This document shows positions 1-10,191 of a stretch of DNA of 64,000 nt, piece by piece. The notes below the pieces were generated by a model that had not been told where the DNA came from, did no database searches, and saw only the letters and a list, made by a program, of their open reading frames with translations. The translations under genes and the position numbers were made by a program. Each line of letters starts with the position of its first letter. The first letter of the stretch is position 1. The stretch spans positions 248,001-312,000 of the forward strand of contig NZ_CP151637.1 of assembly GCF_038397755.1 (NCBI RefSeq). The letters run 5' to 3'. This DNA is from Microbacterium sp. LWH7-1.2. Its GTDB lineage: Bacteria > Actinomycetota > Actinomycetes > Actinomycetales > Microbacteriaceae.

Positions 1-492
1 CGCCATGACGGCGTCCGACAGCGAGTGGCGGTGGTTGCGCCCGCCGCCGTCGCGCACGGCCTTGCGCTCGAAGGCCCGGAGTCCGGGAGTCGTCTTGCGG
101 GTGTCGGCGATGCGGGCGCCGGTGTGTGCGACCTCGGCCACATAGGTTCCGGTGAGCGTCGCGATCCCCGACATCCGCTGCACGAAGTTGAGGCCGATCC
201 GCTCGGCCGTGAGCACGCCGCGCGCGGGGCCGGTCACGACGGCGAGCACGGTGCCGGGCTCGAACCATTCGCCGTCCTCGACGACGAGCTCGACGTCGAT
301 CGTGGGGTCTGTGAGCCGGAACGCCGCCTCGAACACCTCGCCGCCCGAGAACACGCCCCGCTCGCGCGCGACGAGGTCCGCGCGGGCGACGGCGTTCTCG
401 GGGATCAGCGCCTCGCTCGTGAGGTCTCCCCACGGTGCGTCCTCCTCGAGGGCGGCGGCGACGGCGCGGTCGATGACGGCACGGGTCAGCAT
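1..492 (-). CDS. nadC: Nicotinate-nucleotide pyrophosphorylase (carboxylating), partial
   Basis: Quinolinate phosphoribosyltransferase, the third step of de novo NAD synthesis: quinolinate plus PRPP gives nicotinate mononucleotide, CO2 and pyrophosphate. The first 164 codons are present and the 3' part lies beyond base 1. Visible family motifs are ERIGLNFVQRMSG (PRPP/quinolinate-binding core) and ADTRKTTPGLR. The start codon overlaps the end of nadB by 7 nt, so it is the last gene of the nrtR-nadA-nadB-nadC operon and probably translationally coupled. Confidence 0.95.
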   Translation of the reverse strand, partial: MLTRAVIDRAVAAALEEDAPWGDLTSEALIPENAVARADLVARERGVFSGGEVFEAAFRLTDPTIDVELVVEDGEWFEPGTVLAVVTGPARGVLTAERIGLNFVQRMSGIATLTGTYVAEVAHTGARIADTRKTTPGLRAFERKAVRDGGGRNHRHSLSDAVMA

Positions 493-2174
493 GCGACGGG
501 CTCCTTCGAGAGGTCGATGGCGGAAGTCCACGCACCCGAAGCCGACGCCGGGCCGGGCCCGCCGGGAACCGCGATCGCTTCGCGATTCCGTGCCGTCTCG
601 CCGGCAGCCGGGTCGTCGGTACGGAAGTGCGCGCCCACCGACTCCCGCCGGGCGAGAGCGGCCGCGACGAGACGCTCGGCGACGAGGAGCAGGTTCTCGT
701 CCTCGAAGTCGTGCTCCGAGACAGCGGTGCGCTGCGCGGCACGCCAGGTGGCGATGACGGATGCCGCGTGCCCGAGGCCCGCTCCATCCCGCACGAGTCC
801 GGCGTCTGCCCAGAGCAGCTTCTGAAGCGCCGCGCGGGAGAACGGCGGCGCTTCGCCGGGCGGGCCGCTCCTCAGCTTCCTCGTATCCTGATCGCGCGCG
901 GCGGAGGCGGGCGGCGCGAAGGCGGGCCAGGAACCGGATGCCGCGTCCTCGGCGATGACGTCGCCCGCACGCGCACCGAACACGGCGCCCTCGAGCAGCG
1001 AGTTCGAGGCCAGGCGGTTGGCGCCGTGCACGCCGGTGCGGGCGACCTCGCCGACCGCGTACAGACCGGGCAGGGTGGTGCGGCCGAAGAGGTCGGTGCG
1101 GACGCCCCCCATCAGGTAGTGCGCGGCCGGCGTCACCGGGATCGGCTCCCGCGCCCAGTCGAGGCCGCGTTCGCGCACCGCGCGGTCGATCGTGGGGAAG
1201 CGGCGTGCCAGGAAGGCCGCGCGCTCGTCGGCATCCGCCGAGTGGATGTGCGTCGCATCGAGGAAGACCGGACGGCCCTCCTGCACCTCCATCTGCCGTG
1301 CGATCGCGCGGGCGACCACATCGCGCGGCGCGAGCTCGCCATCGGGGTGCGCGTCGAACGCGAACCGCCTGCCCTGCTCGTCGACCAGGGCGGCTCCCTC
1401 GCCACGCACCGCCTCCGACACGAGGAACGAGTCGCCGGCCGCCAGACCGACCGCGTCGGCCGTGCCCTCCAGCACCGTGGGGTGGAACTGGAAGAACTCC
1501 AGGTCCGCGACGTCGGCTCCCGCGCGGATCGCCGCGGCGATCCCGTCGCCGGTGGCCACCTCGGGGTTGGTCGAGTGCGCGTAGAGCTCGCCCGCGCCTC
1601 CCGTCGCGAGCACGACCGTGTCGGCCTCGAGGATCTCGCGGCGGCCGGCGGCAGCATCCGTCTCTCCCACGATCAGCTCGACCCCCGTGACCCGGCCCTC
1701 TGCGGTGACGAGGTCGACGAGGAACGCGTGTTCGACCACCGCGACGTCGCTCGCGCGAAGACGGGCCACAAGCGCCTTCTCGATCGCGGTGCCGGTGGCG
1801 TCGCCGCCCGCGTGGAGGATGCGCGGGTACGAGTGCGCCGCCTCGAGGCCCTTGACGAAGCCGCCGGCGTCGTCGCGGTCGAACGCGACGCCGAGGGCGA
1901 TGAGCTCGCGGATGCGCGCAGGTCCCTCGTCGACCAGGACGCGCACCGCGTCCGCGTCGCTGAGGCCGGCGCCCGCGACCAGCGTGTCGCTCACGTGGTC
2001 CTCGGCGCGGTCGTCGTCGAACATCACGCCGGCGATGCCGCCCTGCGCGAAACGGGTGTTGGCGTGCTCGAGCACGTCCTTCGTGACGAGTGTGACACGG
2101 CAGCCGTGCTCGACGGCGTGCAGTGCCGTGAGGAGCCCCGCGATGCCCGAGCCGACGACGATGGCAGTGGTCAT
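486..2174 (-). CDS. nadB: L-aspartate oxidase
   Basis: FAD enzyme that oxidises L-aspartate to iminoaspartate, the first step of NAD synthesis. It has 562 aa. The N-terminus carries the dinucleotide-binding motif VVGSGIAGLLTALHA; the succinate-dehydrogenase/fumarate-reductase flavoprotein core follows with HPTVLEGT and HGANRLASNSLLEG, the usual NadB active-site and FAD contacts. The start was set at the ATG that overlaps the nadA stop as ATGA, because a GGGAGA box lies 7 nt before it. A start 15 nt upstream is possible but has no better ribosome site. The C-terminal helical domain is complete. Confidence 0.95.
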   Translation of the reverse strand: MTTAIVVGSGIAGLLTALHAVEHGCRVTLVTKDVLEHANTRFAQGGIAGVMFDDDRAEDHVSDTLVAGAGLSDADAVRVLVDEGPARIRELIALGVAFDRDDAGGFVKGLEAAHSYPRILHAGGDATGTAIEKALVARLRASDVAVVEHAFLVDLVTAEGRVTGVELIVGETDAAAGRREILEADTVVLATGGAGELYAHSTNPEVATGDGIAAAIRAGADVADLEFFQFHPTVLEGTADAVGLAAGDSFLVSEAVRGEGAALVDEQGRRFAFDAHPDGELAPRDVVARAIARQMEVQEGRPVFLDATHIHSADADERAAFLARRFPTIDRAVRERGLDWAREPIPVTPAAHYLMGGVRTDLFGRTTLPGLYAVGEVARTGVHGANRLASNSLLEGAVFGARAGDVIAEDAASGSWPAFAPPASAARDQDTRKLRSGPPGEAPPFSRAALQKLLWADAGLVRDGAGLGHAASVIATWRAAQRTAVSEHDFEDENLLLVAERLVAAALARRESVGAHFRTDDPAAGETARNREAIAVPGGPGPASASGAWTSAIDLSKEPVAC

Positions 2175-3523
2175 GAGGCGTTCTCCCATGCAGCCGCGGG
2201 CGCCGCCGGAGGCTTGGCTGCCAGCATCCGCTCCAGAGCCACCCGGGCCGGGGCCGCCACCGAGCTCGGCACGGTGATGCGGTTACGCACCTCGCCCGCG
2301 ACGAGACCCTCGAGCACCCACGCGAGGTAGCCCGGGTGGATGCGGTACATCGTCGAGCACGGGCAGACCACGGGGTCCAGGCAGAAGATCGTGTGCTGCG
2401 GATGGTCGGCCGCGAGTCGCTGCACGAGGTTCACCTCGGTGCCGATCGCGAACGTCGTGGGCTCTGAGGCGGCCTCGATCGCCTTGCGGATGTAGTCGGT
2501 CGAGCCCGCTTCGTCGGCGGCGTCGACGACCTCCATCGGGCATTCGGGGTGCACGATCACCCGCACGCCCGGGTGCTCGGCACGGGCCTTGTCGATCTGG
2601 TCGACCGAGAAGCGGCGGTGCACCGAGCAGAAGCCGTGCCAGAGGATGACGCGGGCATCGGCGAGTTGGTCGACGGATGCTCCGCCCAGCGGCTTGCGCG
2701 GATTCCACATCGGCATCTGCTCGAGCGGCACTCCCATCGCCTTCGCCGTATTGCGGCCGAGGTGCTGGTCGGGGAAGAACAGCACGCGGCGTCCGCGCTG
2801 GAACGCCCACTCGAGCACCGTCCGCGCGTTGGACGACGTGCACACGATGCCGCCGTGGCGTCCGACGAAGCCCTTGATCGCGGCCGAGGAGTTCATGTAC
2901 GTGACGGGGATGACGGGCACGAGGCCGTCAGCATCCGCCTCATCCATATCGCCGTAGACGTCGGCGAGCTGCTCCCAGCACTCCTCGACCTGGTCGATGT
3001 CGGCCATGTCGGCCATCGAGCAGCCGGCCGCGAGGTTCGGGAGGATCACGGCCTGCTCGGGACGCGACAGCAGGTCGGCGGTCTCGGCCATGAAGTGCAC
3101 GCCGCAGAACACGATGGCTTCGGAGTCGGGGTGCTCGAGCGCCGCGTTCGCGAGCTGGAACGAGTCGCCCACGTAGTCGGCATGGACCACGACCTCTTCC
3201 CGCTGGTAGAAGTGGCCCAGGACGACGACCCGGTCGCCCAGGGTCGCCTTCGCGGCGCGGATGCGCTCGTCGAGCTCGGCCTCGGACGCCTCGCGGTACT
3301 CGCGCGGCAGCTCGCCCTGGCGGGGCGACCCGGTCGGGATGACATCGCCCATCGACGAGCCGGGGCCGTATCCGGGCCGCGTGTCGAAGTCCCACGGACC
3401 GGCGGCGAGGTCGGTGTTGCACGTCTCGCCGGCCGTCGCGCCGGCGACGATCGCCTGGATGGCGTGATCGACCGAGGCATCCCGTTCGCGGCGGGGCTGG
3501 AGGGTGATGTTCACGGCAGACAT
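2171..3523 (-). CDS. nadA: Quinolinate synthase
   Basis: [4Fe-4S] enzyme that condenses iminoaspartate with dihydroxyacetone phosphate to quinolinate. It has 450 aa. Candidate cluster cysteines are in CGVHFMAE, GGIVCTSSNA and DPVVCPCSTMYRI; substrate-side motifs include LGHFYQREEVV and HPECPMEV. The protein has about 80 N-terminal residues before the catalytic core, as I recall from long actinobacterial NadA forms. The ATG was chosen because it lies 23 nt after the nrtR stop and gives the expected N-terminus; the reading frame stays open far upstream, which is a GC-rich artefact. Confidence 0.95.
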   Translation of the reverse strand: MSAVNITLQPRRERDASVDHAIQAIVAGATAGETCNTDLAAGPWDFDTRPGYGPGSSMGDVIPTGSPRQGELPREYREASEAELDERIRAAKATLGDRVVVLGHFYQREEVVVHADYVGDSFQLANAALEHPDSEAIVFCGVHFMAETADLLSRPEQAVILPNLAAGCSMADMADIDQVEECWEQLADVYGDMDEADADGLVPVIPVTYMNSSAAIKGFVGRHGGIVCTSSNARTVLEWAFQRGRRVLFFPDQHLGRNTAKAMGVPLEQMPMWNPRKPLGGASVDQLADARVILWHGFCSVHRRFSVDQIDKARAEHPGVRVIVHPECPMEVVDAADEAGSTDYIRKAIEAASEPTTFAIGTEVNLVQRLAADHPQHTIFCLDPVVCPCSTMYRIHPGYLAWVLEGLVAGEVRNRITVPSSVAAPARVALERMLAAKPPAAPAAAWENAS

Positions 3524-3546
3524 GTCGGGTGCTCCGTTCGGGTGGG

Positions 3547-4284
3547 TCAGTGGCCGGCGTCGAGCGGGCCGCGGTCGGCGAGCTCGACATCCTGGTTGTA
3601 GCGGTAGAGCCGCGCCGGGCGGTGGCTTCCGGTGCGGAAGCGGTCGGTGGGGATGAGGGTTCCGGAGTTCTCGACCTGGCGGCGGAAGTTCGCCGGGTCG
3701 AGGCGCCGGCCGAGGATCGCCTCGTACACCTCGCGGAGGTCGGCGAGGGTGAACTCGTCGGCGAGCAGCCCGTGGGCGATGCGGCTGTAGCCGACCTTGT
3801 TCCGCAGGCGCCACAGCGCATAGTCGACGATCTCGTTGTGGTCGAACGCGAGCTCGGGAAGGGCGGCCGCATCGAACCACTGGACGTTCTCTATGGCGTG
3901 GTCCTTCTCGGCCTCGTCGGAGCTGATCTCGTCGGCGCGCAGAAGCGCCCAGTACACGATCGAGACGACACGGGTCGGGGAGCGGTCGACGGCTCCGAAC
4001 GCGTACAGCTGCTCGAGATAGCTCGGTGCCAGCCCGGTTGTCTCGGCGAGGGTGCGGGATGCCGCGGCATCCAGTCCCTCCGTCACGTCGAGCCATCCGC
4101 CGGGAAGCGCCCACTCGCCCTCGTGCGGATCGCGCGTGCGGCGCACGAGCGGGAGCACGACCTCGACGGCGTCGCTGCCGGGAAGCCGCCGGAGCGTGAA
4201 GATCACCGTCGACACCGCCACGCGGATCGTGTCGGTGTCGCCGGGAGCGCCGGGGGAGCGAGGGTCAGGGGTTGTTCTGGTCAT
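3547..4284 (-). CDS. nrtR: NrtR-type transcriptional regulator of NAD synthesis (Nudix-wHTH)
   Basis: Likely repressor of the following nadABC genes. Residues ~15-150 form a Nudix-like domain (GGWLDVTEGLDAAASRTLAETTGL, a Nudix box that has lost several catalytic glutamates), which in the NrtR family senses ADP-ribose rather than hydrolysing it. Residues ~150-245 are the winged helix typical of NrtR (FTLADLREVYEAILGR, DPANFRRQVENSG). It is the first gene of the operon. Two CATAGTG repeats lie at and just upstream of the start, suggesting autoregulation. An in-frame ATG at 4311 sits in the second repeat; I prefer 4284. Confidence 0.88.
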   Translation of the reverse strand: MTRTTPDPRSPGAPGDTDTIRVAVSTVIFTLRRLPGSDAVEVVLPLVRRTRDPHEGEWALPGGWLDVTEGLDAAASRTLAETTGLAPSYLEQLYAFGAVDRSPTRVVSIVYWALLRADEISSDEAEKDHAIENVQWFDAAALPELAFDHNEIVDYALWRLRNKVGYSRIAHGLLADEFTLADLREVYEAILGRRLDPANFRRQVENSGTLIPTDRFRTGSHRPARLYRYNQDVELADRGPLDAGH

Positions 4285-4320
4285 AGTGACTCTAACTGTC
4301 GGTTCGATCATAGTGTCACT
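4282..4320. promoter_or_regulatory. Candidate NrtR operator (two CATAGTG repeats)
   Basis: CATAGTGACT (4282-4291) and CATAGTGTCACT (4309-4320) are direct repeats 27 bp apart. The second contains the near-palindrome AGTGTCACT. They overlap the nrtR start region, where an autoregulatory NrtR site would be expected. Assignment to NrtR is inference from position. Confidence 0.45.
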
Positions 4321-4432
4321 TTGACCAGAAGCCAAACGCCGGCCGTAACACCTGTCGTCGCCGCGGTGTCTTGCGCGAACCGTTGCCAAGACGTGACGCA
4401 CCCAGCGCATTCTCGGGGTGCGCGGAGAGGGG

Positions 4433-4461
4433 AATGTTTGTTAGGTTTACGTTCAAACATT
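4433..4461. promoter_or_regulatory. AT-rich inverted repeat upstream of ABC operon 1
   Basis: AATGTTTG (4433-4440) and CAAACATT (4454-4461) are perfect 8-bp arms around a 13-nt AT-rich spacer, about 90 nt before the transporter operon start. In this GC-rich context it looks like an operator for a local or global regulator. The cognate regulator is not visible in the window. Confidence 0.4.
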
Positions 4462-4546
4462 TGTTAAGACGCAGTACTTAATGGATGCACCGGGTGCCCG
4501 CGCACTCACTCCTCCCTGCAATGCCGCACGAGAGAAAGAACCAACG

Positions 4547-6220
4547 ATGATTCGAAACGCGAAGCGCCGAGCGGCGCTCATCGCCATCGCCGGGGCCGCG
4601 ATCCTCGGTCTCGGCCTGTCGGGCTGCGCCTCTGGGGGCGACGACAGCGGCGATTCCGAGGGCCGCACGCTGCGGGTCTGGGCAGGCAGCCAGACTCCCA
4701 TCGAGGCGAACTTCAACCCCTTCTCGCCGAGCGTTCTTCACGCCGCACTCGGCCCGATCTACGAGCCGCTGTTCTTCTACAACAAGACGGCCGACGACGC
4801 GCCCGCCCCGATGCTCGGCGAGAGCTTCGAGTACAACGCGGACGGCACCGTCATCACGGTGACGCTCAAGGACGGCGTGAAGTGGAGCGACGGGGAGGAC
4901 TTCACAGCCGCCGACGCCGCGTTCACGTTCAACTACGAGCCGAACCACCGCGACGGCCTCATCTCGGCAGAAGCGCCCGACGACACCACGCTCGTCCTGA
5001 CGTACGAGGCGCCGCAGTTCACGAACGAGTTCCAGATCCTCGGCACCACCTGGATGCTGCCCGAGCACATCTGGTCGGAGGTCGACGACTACACCACCTA
5101 CACCGACGAGGAGCCGGTCGGCACGGGTCCGTACGTCGTCGACAAGGTGACGGATGCGTCCTACACGGTCGTTGCGAACGAGAACTTCCGCGACGAGGGC
5201 GTGCCCGCCATCAAGAAGGTGCAGTACATCGGCATCGACGCGAACCAGTCCGCACAGGATCTGCTCACCGCGGGCGAGCTCGACTGGACCGGCATGTTCG
5301 TGCCCAACCCGGACTCGGTGACCTCGAACGGGGTCATCAGCATGCTGAACACGCCGCAGGACCCGACCGTGCTGTACACCTGCGCGAACGCCGAGCTGGG
5401 CTGCACGGGCCCGCAGACCGACGTGGCGGTGCGCCAGGCTCTCAACGTCGCGATCGACCGCGGCACCATCAAGGAGAAGGCGTTCGTCGGCCTCACCGGT
5501 GACATCTCGCCGACCTTCGCGCTGCTTCCGCGCGATCAGAAGTGGGTCGCCGACCCGGCGAACGAGGTCAGCCCGCAGTCGCCCGATGCCGCGGCCGCCG
5601 CTCGGATCCTCGAGGCCGCCGGGTACACCAAGGGCGGCGACGGCTTCTACGCCAAGGACGGCACCCCGATCGAGCTGAGCCTCATCTCGGTCGACGGCTG
5701 GACGGACTACAACGACGCCGCCAAGCTCATCAGCGAGCAGGCGGCCGAGGCCGGCATCAAGGTCAACGCCTCGACCGTGCAGTGGCAGGAGTTCTCGGAC
5801 GCGCGCCAGACCGGTCAGTACCAGCTGATCATGGGCGGGGTCATCGGCACCTCGGTCGCCGACCCGTTCCAGATCTACAAGGACTGGTTCGCGGGCGAGT
5901 CGACCTCGCAGGTCGGCGAGGAGGTCCCGTCGGGCCGCTGGAACTTCAGCCGCTACGACAACCCGATCGTCAATGAGGCCGTCGCCGCGGCCGCCGCGAC
6001 GAATGACGAAGCCGTCAAGCAGAAGGCGTACGCCGCTCTGCAGACCGAGATCGTGCGCGACCTGCCCTACATCCCGCTGGTGATCAACGCCACCCAGACG
6101 TTCTTCAACACGAAGGACTTCACCGGCTGGCCGACCGAGGACGACCTGTACGCCTTCCCGCCGGCGTGGGGCTCCGTGGCGGCGGGCTACGTCCTCCAGC
6201 ACCTGGAGCCGGTGAAGTAA
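4547..6220 (+). CDS. ABC transporter substrate-binding lipoprotein, family 5
   Basis: Extracellular solute-binding protein of the DppA/OppA class (SBP_bac_5), 557 aa. It has a basic N-terminus, a hydrophobic stretch and the lipobox LGLSGC, so it is an exported lipoprotein anchored near its permeases. The start ATG follows AGAGAAAG; the open frame upstream is not needed. The mature part shows the family hallmarks of an early LRVWAGSQTP strand and DGVKWSDGEDFTAADAAF. The substrate cannot be read from sequence: oligopeptides are usual, but some family members bind oligosaccharides. It heads a five-gene importer operon ending near 10.09 kb. Confidence 0.9.
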   Translation: MIRNAKRRAALIAIAGAAILGLGLSGCASGGDDSGDSEGRTLRVWAGSQTPIEANFNPFSPSVLHAALGPIYEPLFFYNKTADDAPAPMLGESFEYNADGTVITVTLKDGVKWSDGEDFTAADAAFTFNYEPNHRDGLISAEAPDDTTLVLTYEAPQFTNEFQILGTTWMLPEHIWSEVDDYTTYTDEEPVGTGPYVVDKVTDASYTVVANENFRDEGVPAIKKVQYIGIDANQSAQDLLTAGELDWTGMFVPNPDSVTSNGVISMLNTPQDPTVLYTCANAELGCTGPQTDVAVRQALNVAIDRGTIKEKAFVGLTGDISPTFALLPRDQKWVADPANEVSPQSPDAAAAARILEAAGYTKGGDGFYAKDGTPIELSLISVDGWTDYNDAAKLISEQAAEAGIKVNASTVQWQEFSDARQTGQYQLIMGGVIGTSVADPFQIYKDWFAGESTSQVGEEVPSGRWNFSRYDNPIVNEAVAAAAATNDEAVKQKAYAALQTEIVRDLPYIPLVINATQTFFNTKDFTGWPTEDDLYAFPPAWGSVAAGYVLQHLEPVK

Positions 6221-6263
6221 TGCAGAACCGGGCAGAAGCCGCGGCACGGAGGAGCAGGCTGCG

Positions 6264-7259
6264 ATGAGGTTCTATGCGCGGCGGATCGCGTTCTATGTGG
6301 TGACACTCTGGGCGACGATCTCCCTCAACTTCCTCCTGCCGAGGCTTCTGCCCGGCGACCCCGCCGACATCCTCCTGGCGAAGATGCAGCGTGCCGGCGG
6401 GGAGATCAACGAGACCACGGTCCGCAACATCAAGACCCTGCTCGGCGGTGACTCGTCGTCGATGTGGGACCAGTACGTCGCGTACTGGGGTCGGATGCTG
6501 CAGGGCGATCTGGGCATCTCCATCACGAAGTACCCCGCCCCGGTGACCGACCTCATCGCCGCGGCTCTGCCGTGGACGGTGATCCTGGTGGGCCTGGCGA
6601 CCGTCATCTCCTTCGTCCTGGGCGTCGGCATCGGCGCGTGGGTGGGATGGCGACGGGGAACATGGGTCGACCACCTCGTGCCGTTCACGACGGTGCTGCA
6701 GTCCATTCCCTACTTCTGGCTGGCGCTGGTGCTCGTCGCGATCTTCTCGGTCGCGCTGGGCTGGTTCCCGATCTTCGGCGGCTACGACGTGTGGGAGTTC
6801 CCCGAGGGCCCGGAGTGGAGCTGGGCGTTCATCGGCAGCGCCGTGTACCACGGGTTCCTTCCCGCGCTCACGATCGTGCTGAGCTCGGTCGGCGGGTGGC
6901 TCCTCGGCATGCGCAACATGATGGTGTCGACCGTCTCCGAGGACTACATCGTCACCGCCGAGGCCAAGGGCTTGAAGCCCGCGCGCATCCTCCGCACCTA
7001 CGCGACCCGGAATGCGGCGATCCCCTCGATCGCCGGGTTCGGCATCTCGCTGGGCTTCGTCGTGGCCGGCTCGATCGTCATGGAGCAGGTGTTCACCTAT
7101 CCCGGCATCGGCAAGCTCATGATCCAGTCCGTGCAGAACAGCGACTACGCGCTGATGCAGGGCGTCTTCCTGGTGATCACGATCGCGGTCCTCGCGGCGA
7201 ACTTCATCATGGACATCGTCTACGGATTCATCGACCCGAGGGCCCGCCACAATGTCTGA
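6264..7259 (+). CDS. ABC transporter permease, DppB/OppB type
   Basis: Inner-membrane permease of 331 aa, about the normal DppB length. TM1 lies at residues ~9-30, a periplasmic loop contains GDLGISITKYPAPV, and the core has further TM segments. The EAA-type coupling loop that contacts the ATPase is seen around AEAKGLKPARILRTYATRNA. It starts 43 nt after the binding protein stop and overlaps the next permease by 8 nt, so the two are probably translationally coupled. Confidence 0.92.
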   Translation: MRFYARRIAFYVVTLWATISLNFLLPRLLPGDPADILLAKMQRAGGEINETTVRNIKTLLGGDSSSMWDQYVAYWGRMLQGDLGISITKYPAPVTDLIAAALPWTVILVGLATVISFVLGVGIGAWVGWRRGTWVDHLVPFTTVLQSIPYFWLALVLVAIFSVALGWFPIFGGYDVWEFPEGPEWSWAFIGSAVYHGFLPALTIVLSSVGGWLLGMRNMMVSTVSEDYIVTAEAKGLKPARILRTYATRNAAIPSIAGFGISLGFVVAGSIVMEQVFTYPGIGKLMIQSVQNSDYALMQGVFLVITIAVLAANFIMDIVYGFIDPRARHNV

Positions 7260-8336
7260 GAGGCTCGAAGTGACCGACACGTCGACCGAGTACGAGAGCG
7301 TCCCCGAGACACTCTCCGATCGCACGATCGACCCCGCCCTCATCGCGCCGGGTGCGATGATGTCGCCGCCCGTCGACGCCGATGTCGAGGCAGCCCGAGA
7401 CGAAGCGGCCGCCGCGCGTCGCGGATTGCGGCAGCTGCTGCCGAGGATGTCGCTGAAACTCGCGCTCGGGCTCACCATCGTCATCGGCATCACGCTGTTC
7501 GGCATCCTCGCACCGCTCTTCTGCCAGGACCCGACCGACTCCGACAACCCGGCGCTCTCACCGCCGAGCGCCGAGCACTGGCTCGGCACGACGAAGCTCG
7601 GCTACGACGTGCTCGCCCAGCTCGCCTGGGGAACGCGCGGCTCCCTCATGGTCGGCATCGTCGCCGGGCTCATCGCCCTGATCCTGTCGATCGTGTTCGG
7701 CATCCTCGCCGGCTACAAGGGGGGCTGGTGGGACGAGGTCCTGTCGCTCTTCACGAACATCATGCTCGTCATCCCCGGCCTGCCCCTGGTGATGGTGATC
7801 GCCACCTACATCCCCGGACGCAGTTGGATGCTGGTGGCCCTCGTGCTCGGCATCACCGGGTGGGCCGGCTCCGCGGTGGTGCTGCGCGCGCAGGCGCGCT
7901 CGCTGCGGTCGCGCGACTACGTCGCGGCCAGCCGGGTCGCGGGGGAGAAGACGGCGCGCATCATCCGCGTCGAGATCCTCCCGAACCTCCTCCCGCTGCT
8001 CGCAGCCCAGTTCCTCTTCGCGATCATCTTCGCGATCCTCGGCGAGGCCGGCCTGTCCTACCTGGGTCTCGGCCCGACCGGGTCGATCACCTGGGGCACG
8101 ATGCTCAACGACGCGCAGACCGGCCAGGCCCTCGGCACCGGCGCGTGGTGGTGGTTCGTACCGCCCGGCCTCATGATCGCGCTGCTCGGCGCCGGACTGT
8201 CGCTCATCAACTTCTCGATCGACGAGATCATCAACCCGAAGCTGCGGCTCGCACCCGAGAACGCGCGGCGCGTGCGCCGGGCAAAGCGCGCCGGCCGGGG
8301 CGTCGAGTCGCTCCACGTCACGAACGGAGCCGAGGC

Positions 8337-8340
<4 letters not shown>
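7252..8340 (+). CDS. ABC transporter permease, DppC/OppC type
   Basis: Second permease of importer 1, 362 aa. The first ~65 residues are a cytoplasmic extension rich in acidic residues and alanine; TM1 (LALGLTIVIGITLFGILAPL) follows, then the family LGTTKLGYDVLAQLAWGTR segment and five more TM helices. The EAA loop is SRVAGEKTARIIRVEILPN. It overlaps the preceding gene by 8 nt and the following ATPase gene by ATGA. Confidence 0.92.
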
Positions 8341-9226
<886 letters not shown>

Positions 9227-9230
<4 letters not shown>

Positions 9231-10093
9231 GCGCCCAGCATCCGGGCTCGGGCGCGCCGCGCACGCTCGAAGCGCGAAACCTGGTCAAGGACTTCCGGCT
9301 GCGCAACGGTCTCAAGTTCTCGACGCTGCACGCCGTGAAGGACGTGTCGTTCACACTCGAGACCGGCCGCACCATCGCACTGGTGGGTGAGTCCGGCTCG
9401 GGCAAATCGACCATCGCGAGGATGCTCGCCCGGCTCGAGACGCCGACGAGCGGGCAGATCCTGCTCGACGGCAGGCCCGCCGGAGGTCGCAGCCGCGAGG
9501 TCGCTGCATACCGCGGCGACGTGCAGATGGTGTTCCAGGACCCCTTCGCCTCGCTGAACCCGTTCCACTCGATCGAGCACCACCTCGAGCGTCCGCTGCG
9601 CATCCACAATCCGGGGATCGGAAAGGCCGAGGTGCGGCGGCGCGTGCTCGAGCTGCTCGACCGGGTGCGGCTCACCCCGACCGACAGGATGGCGGAGCGT
9701 CGCCCCCACGAGCTCTCGGGAGGGCAGCGGCAGCGCGTCGCGATCGCGCGAGCGCTCGCTCCCGGCGCGCAGTTCATCGTCGCCGACGAGCCGGTGTCGA
9801 TGCTCGACGTGTCGATCCGCCTCGGCGTGCTGAACCTTCTGGCGCAGCTGCAGCGCGAGGATCATCTCGGGGTGCTGTACATCACCCACGACCTCGCCAC
9901 GGCCCGGCACTTCTCCGACGAGATCCTGGTGATGTACCGCGGCGACATCGTCGAACGCGGGCCCGCCGACGGTGTGATCCTCGACCCGCAGCATGAGTAC
10001 ACGCGCACCCTGCTGGGCGCTGCACCGGATCCCGAGAACCAGGGGATGCTGCGGGACGAGGTCCGCAGGGAGCTCGCCGCCGAGCGCCGCTGA
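9227..10093 (+). CDS. ABC transporter ATP-binding protein, DppF/OppF type
   Basis: Second ATPase of importer 1, 288 aa. Walker A is [10 protein letters not shown]-loop MVFQDPFASLNPF, signature LSGGQRQR, Walker B IVADEPVSMLD and the H-loop lies in YITHDLATA. The DppF-type C-terminal extension (DPQHEYTRTLLGAAPDP) is present. It is the last gene of the operon; no strong terminator was seen in the ~100 nt before the next gene. Confidence 0.93.
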
Positions 10094-10150
10094 CCTGCGG
10101 CTGCGCGCCGCGGCCGCGTGTCATCGGGGCGTGCTCACAGCCGCGGTGCG

Positions 10151-10156
10151 TAATCT
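10151..10156 (+). promoter_or_regulatory. -10 box (TAATCT) for the serine protease gene
   Basis: TAATCT 35 nt before the start codon predicts a 5' leader of about 29 nt containing the ribosome site GGAGGG. No convincing -35 box was seen. Confidence 0.4.
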
Positions 10157-10191
10157 GGCCGGACGAATGGCTCCGACTGGAGGGCACGGGA

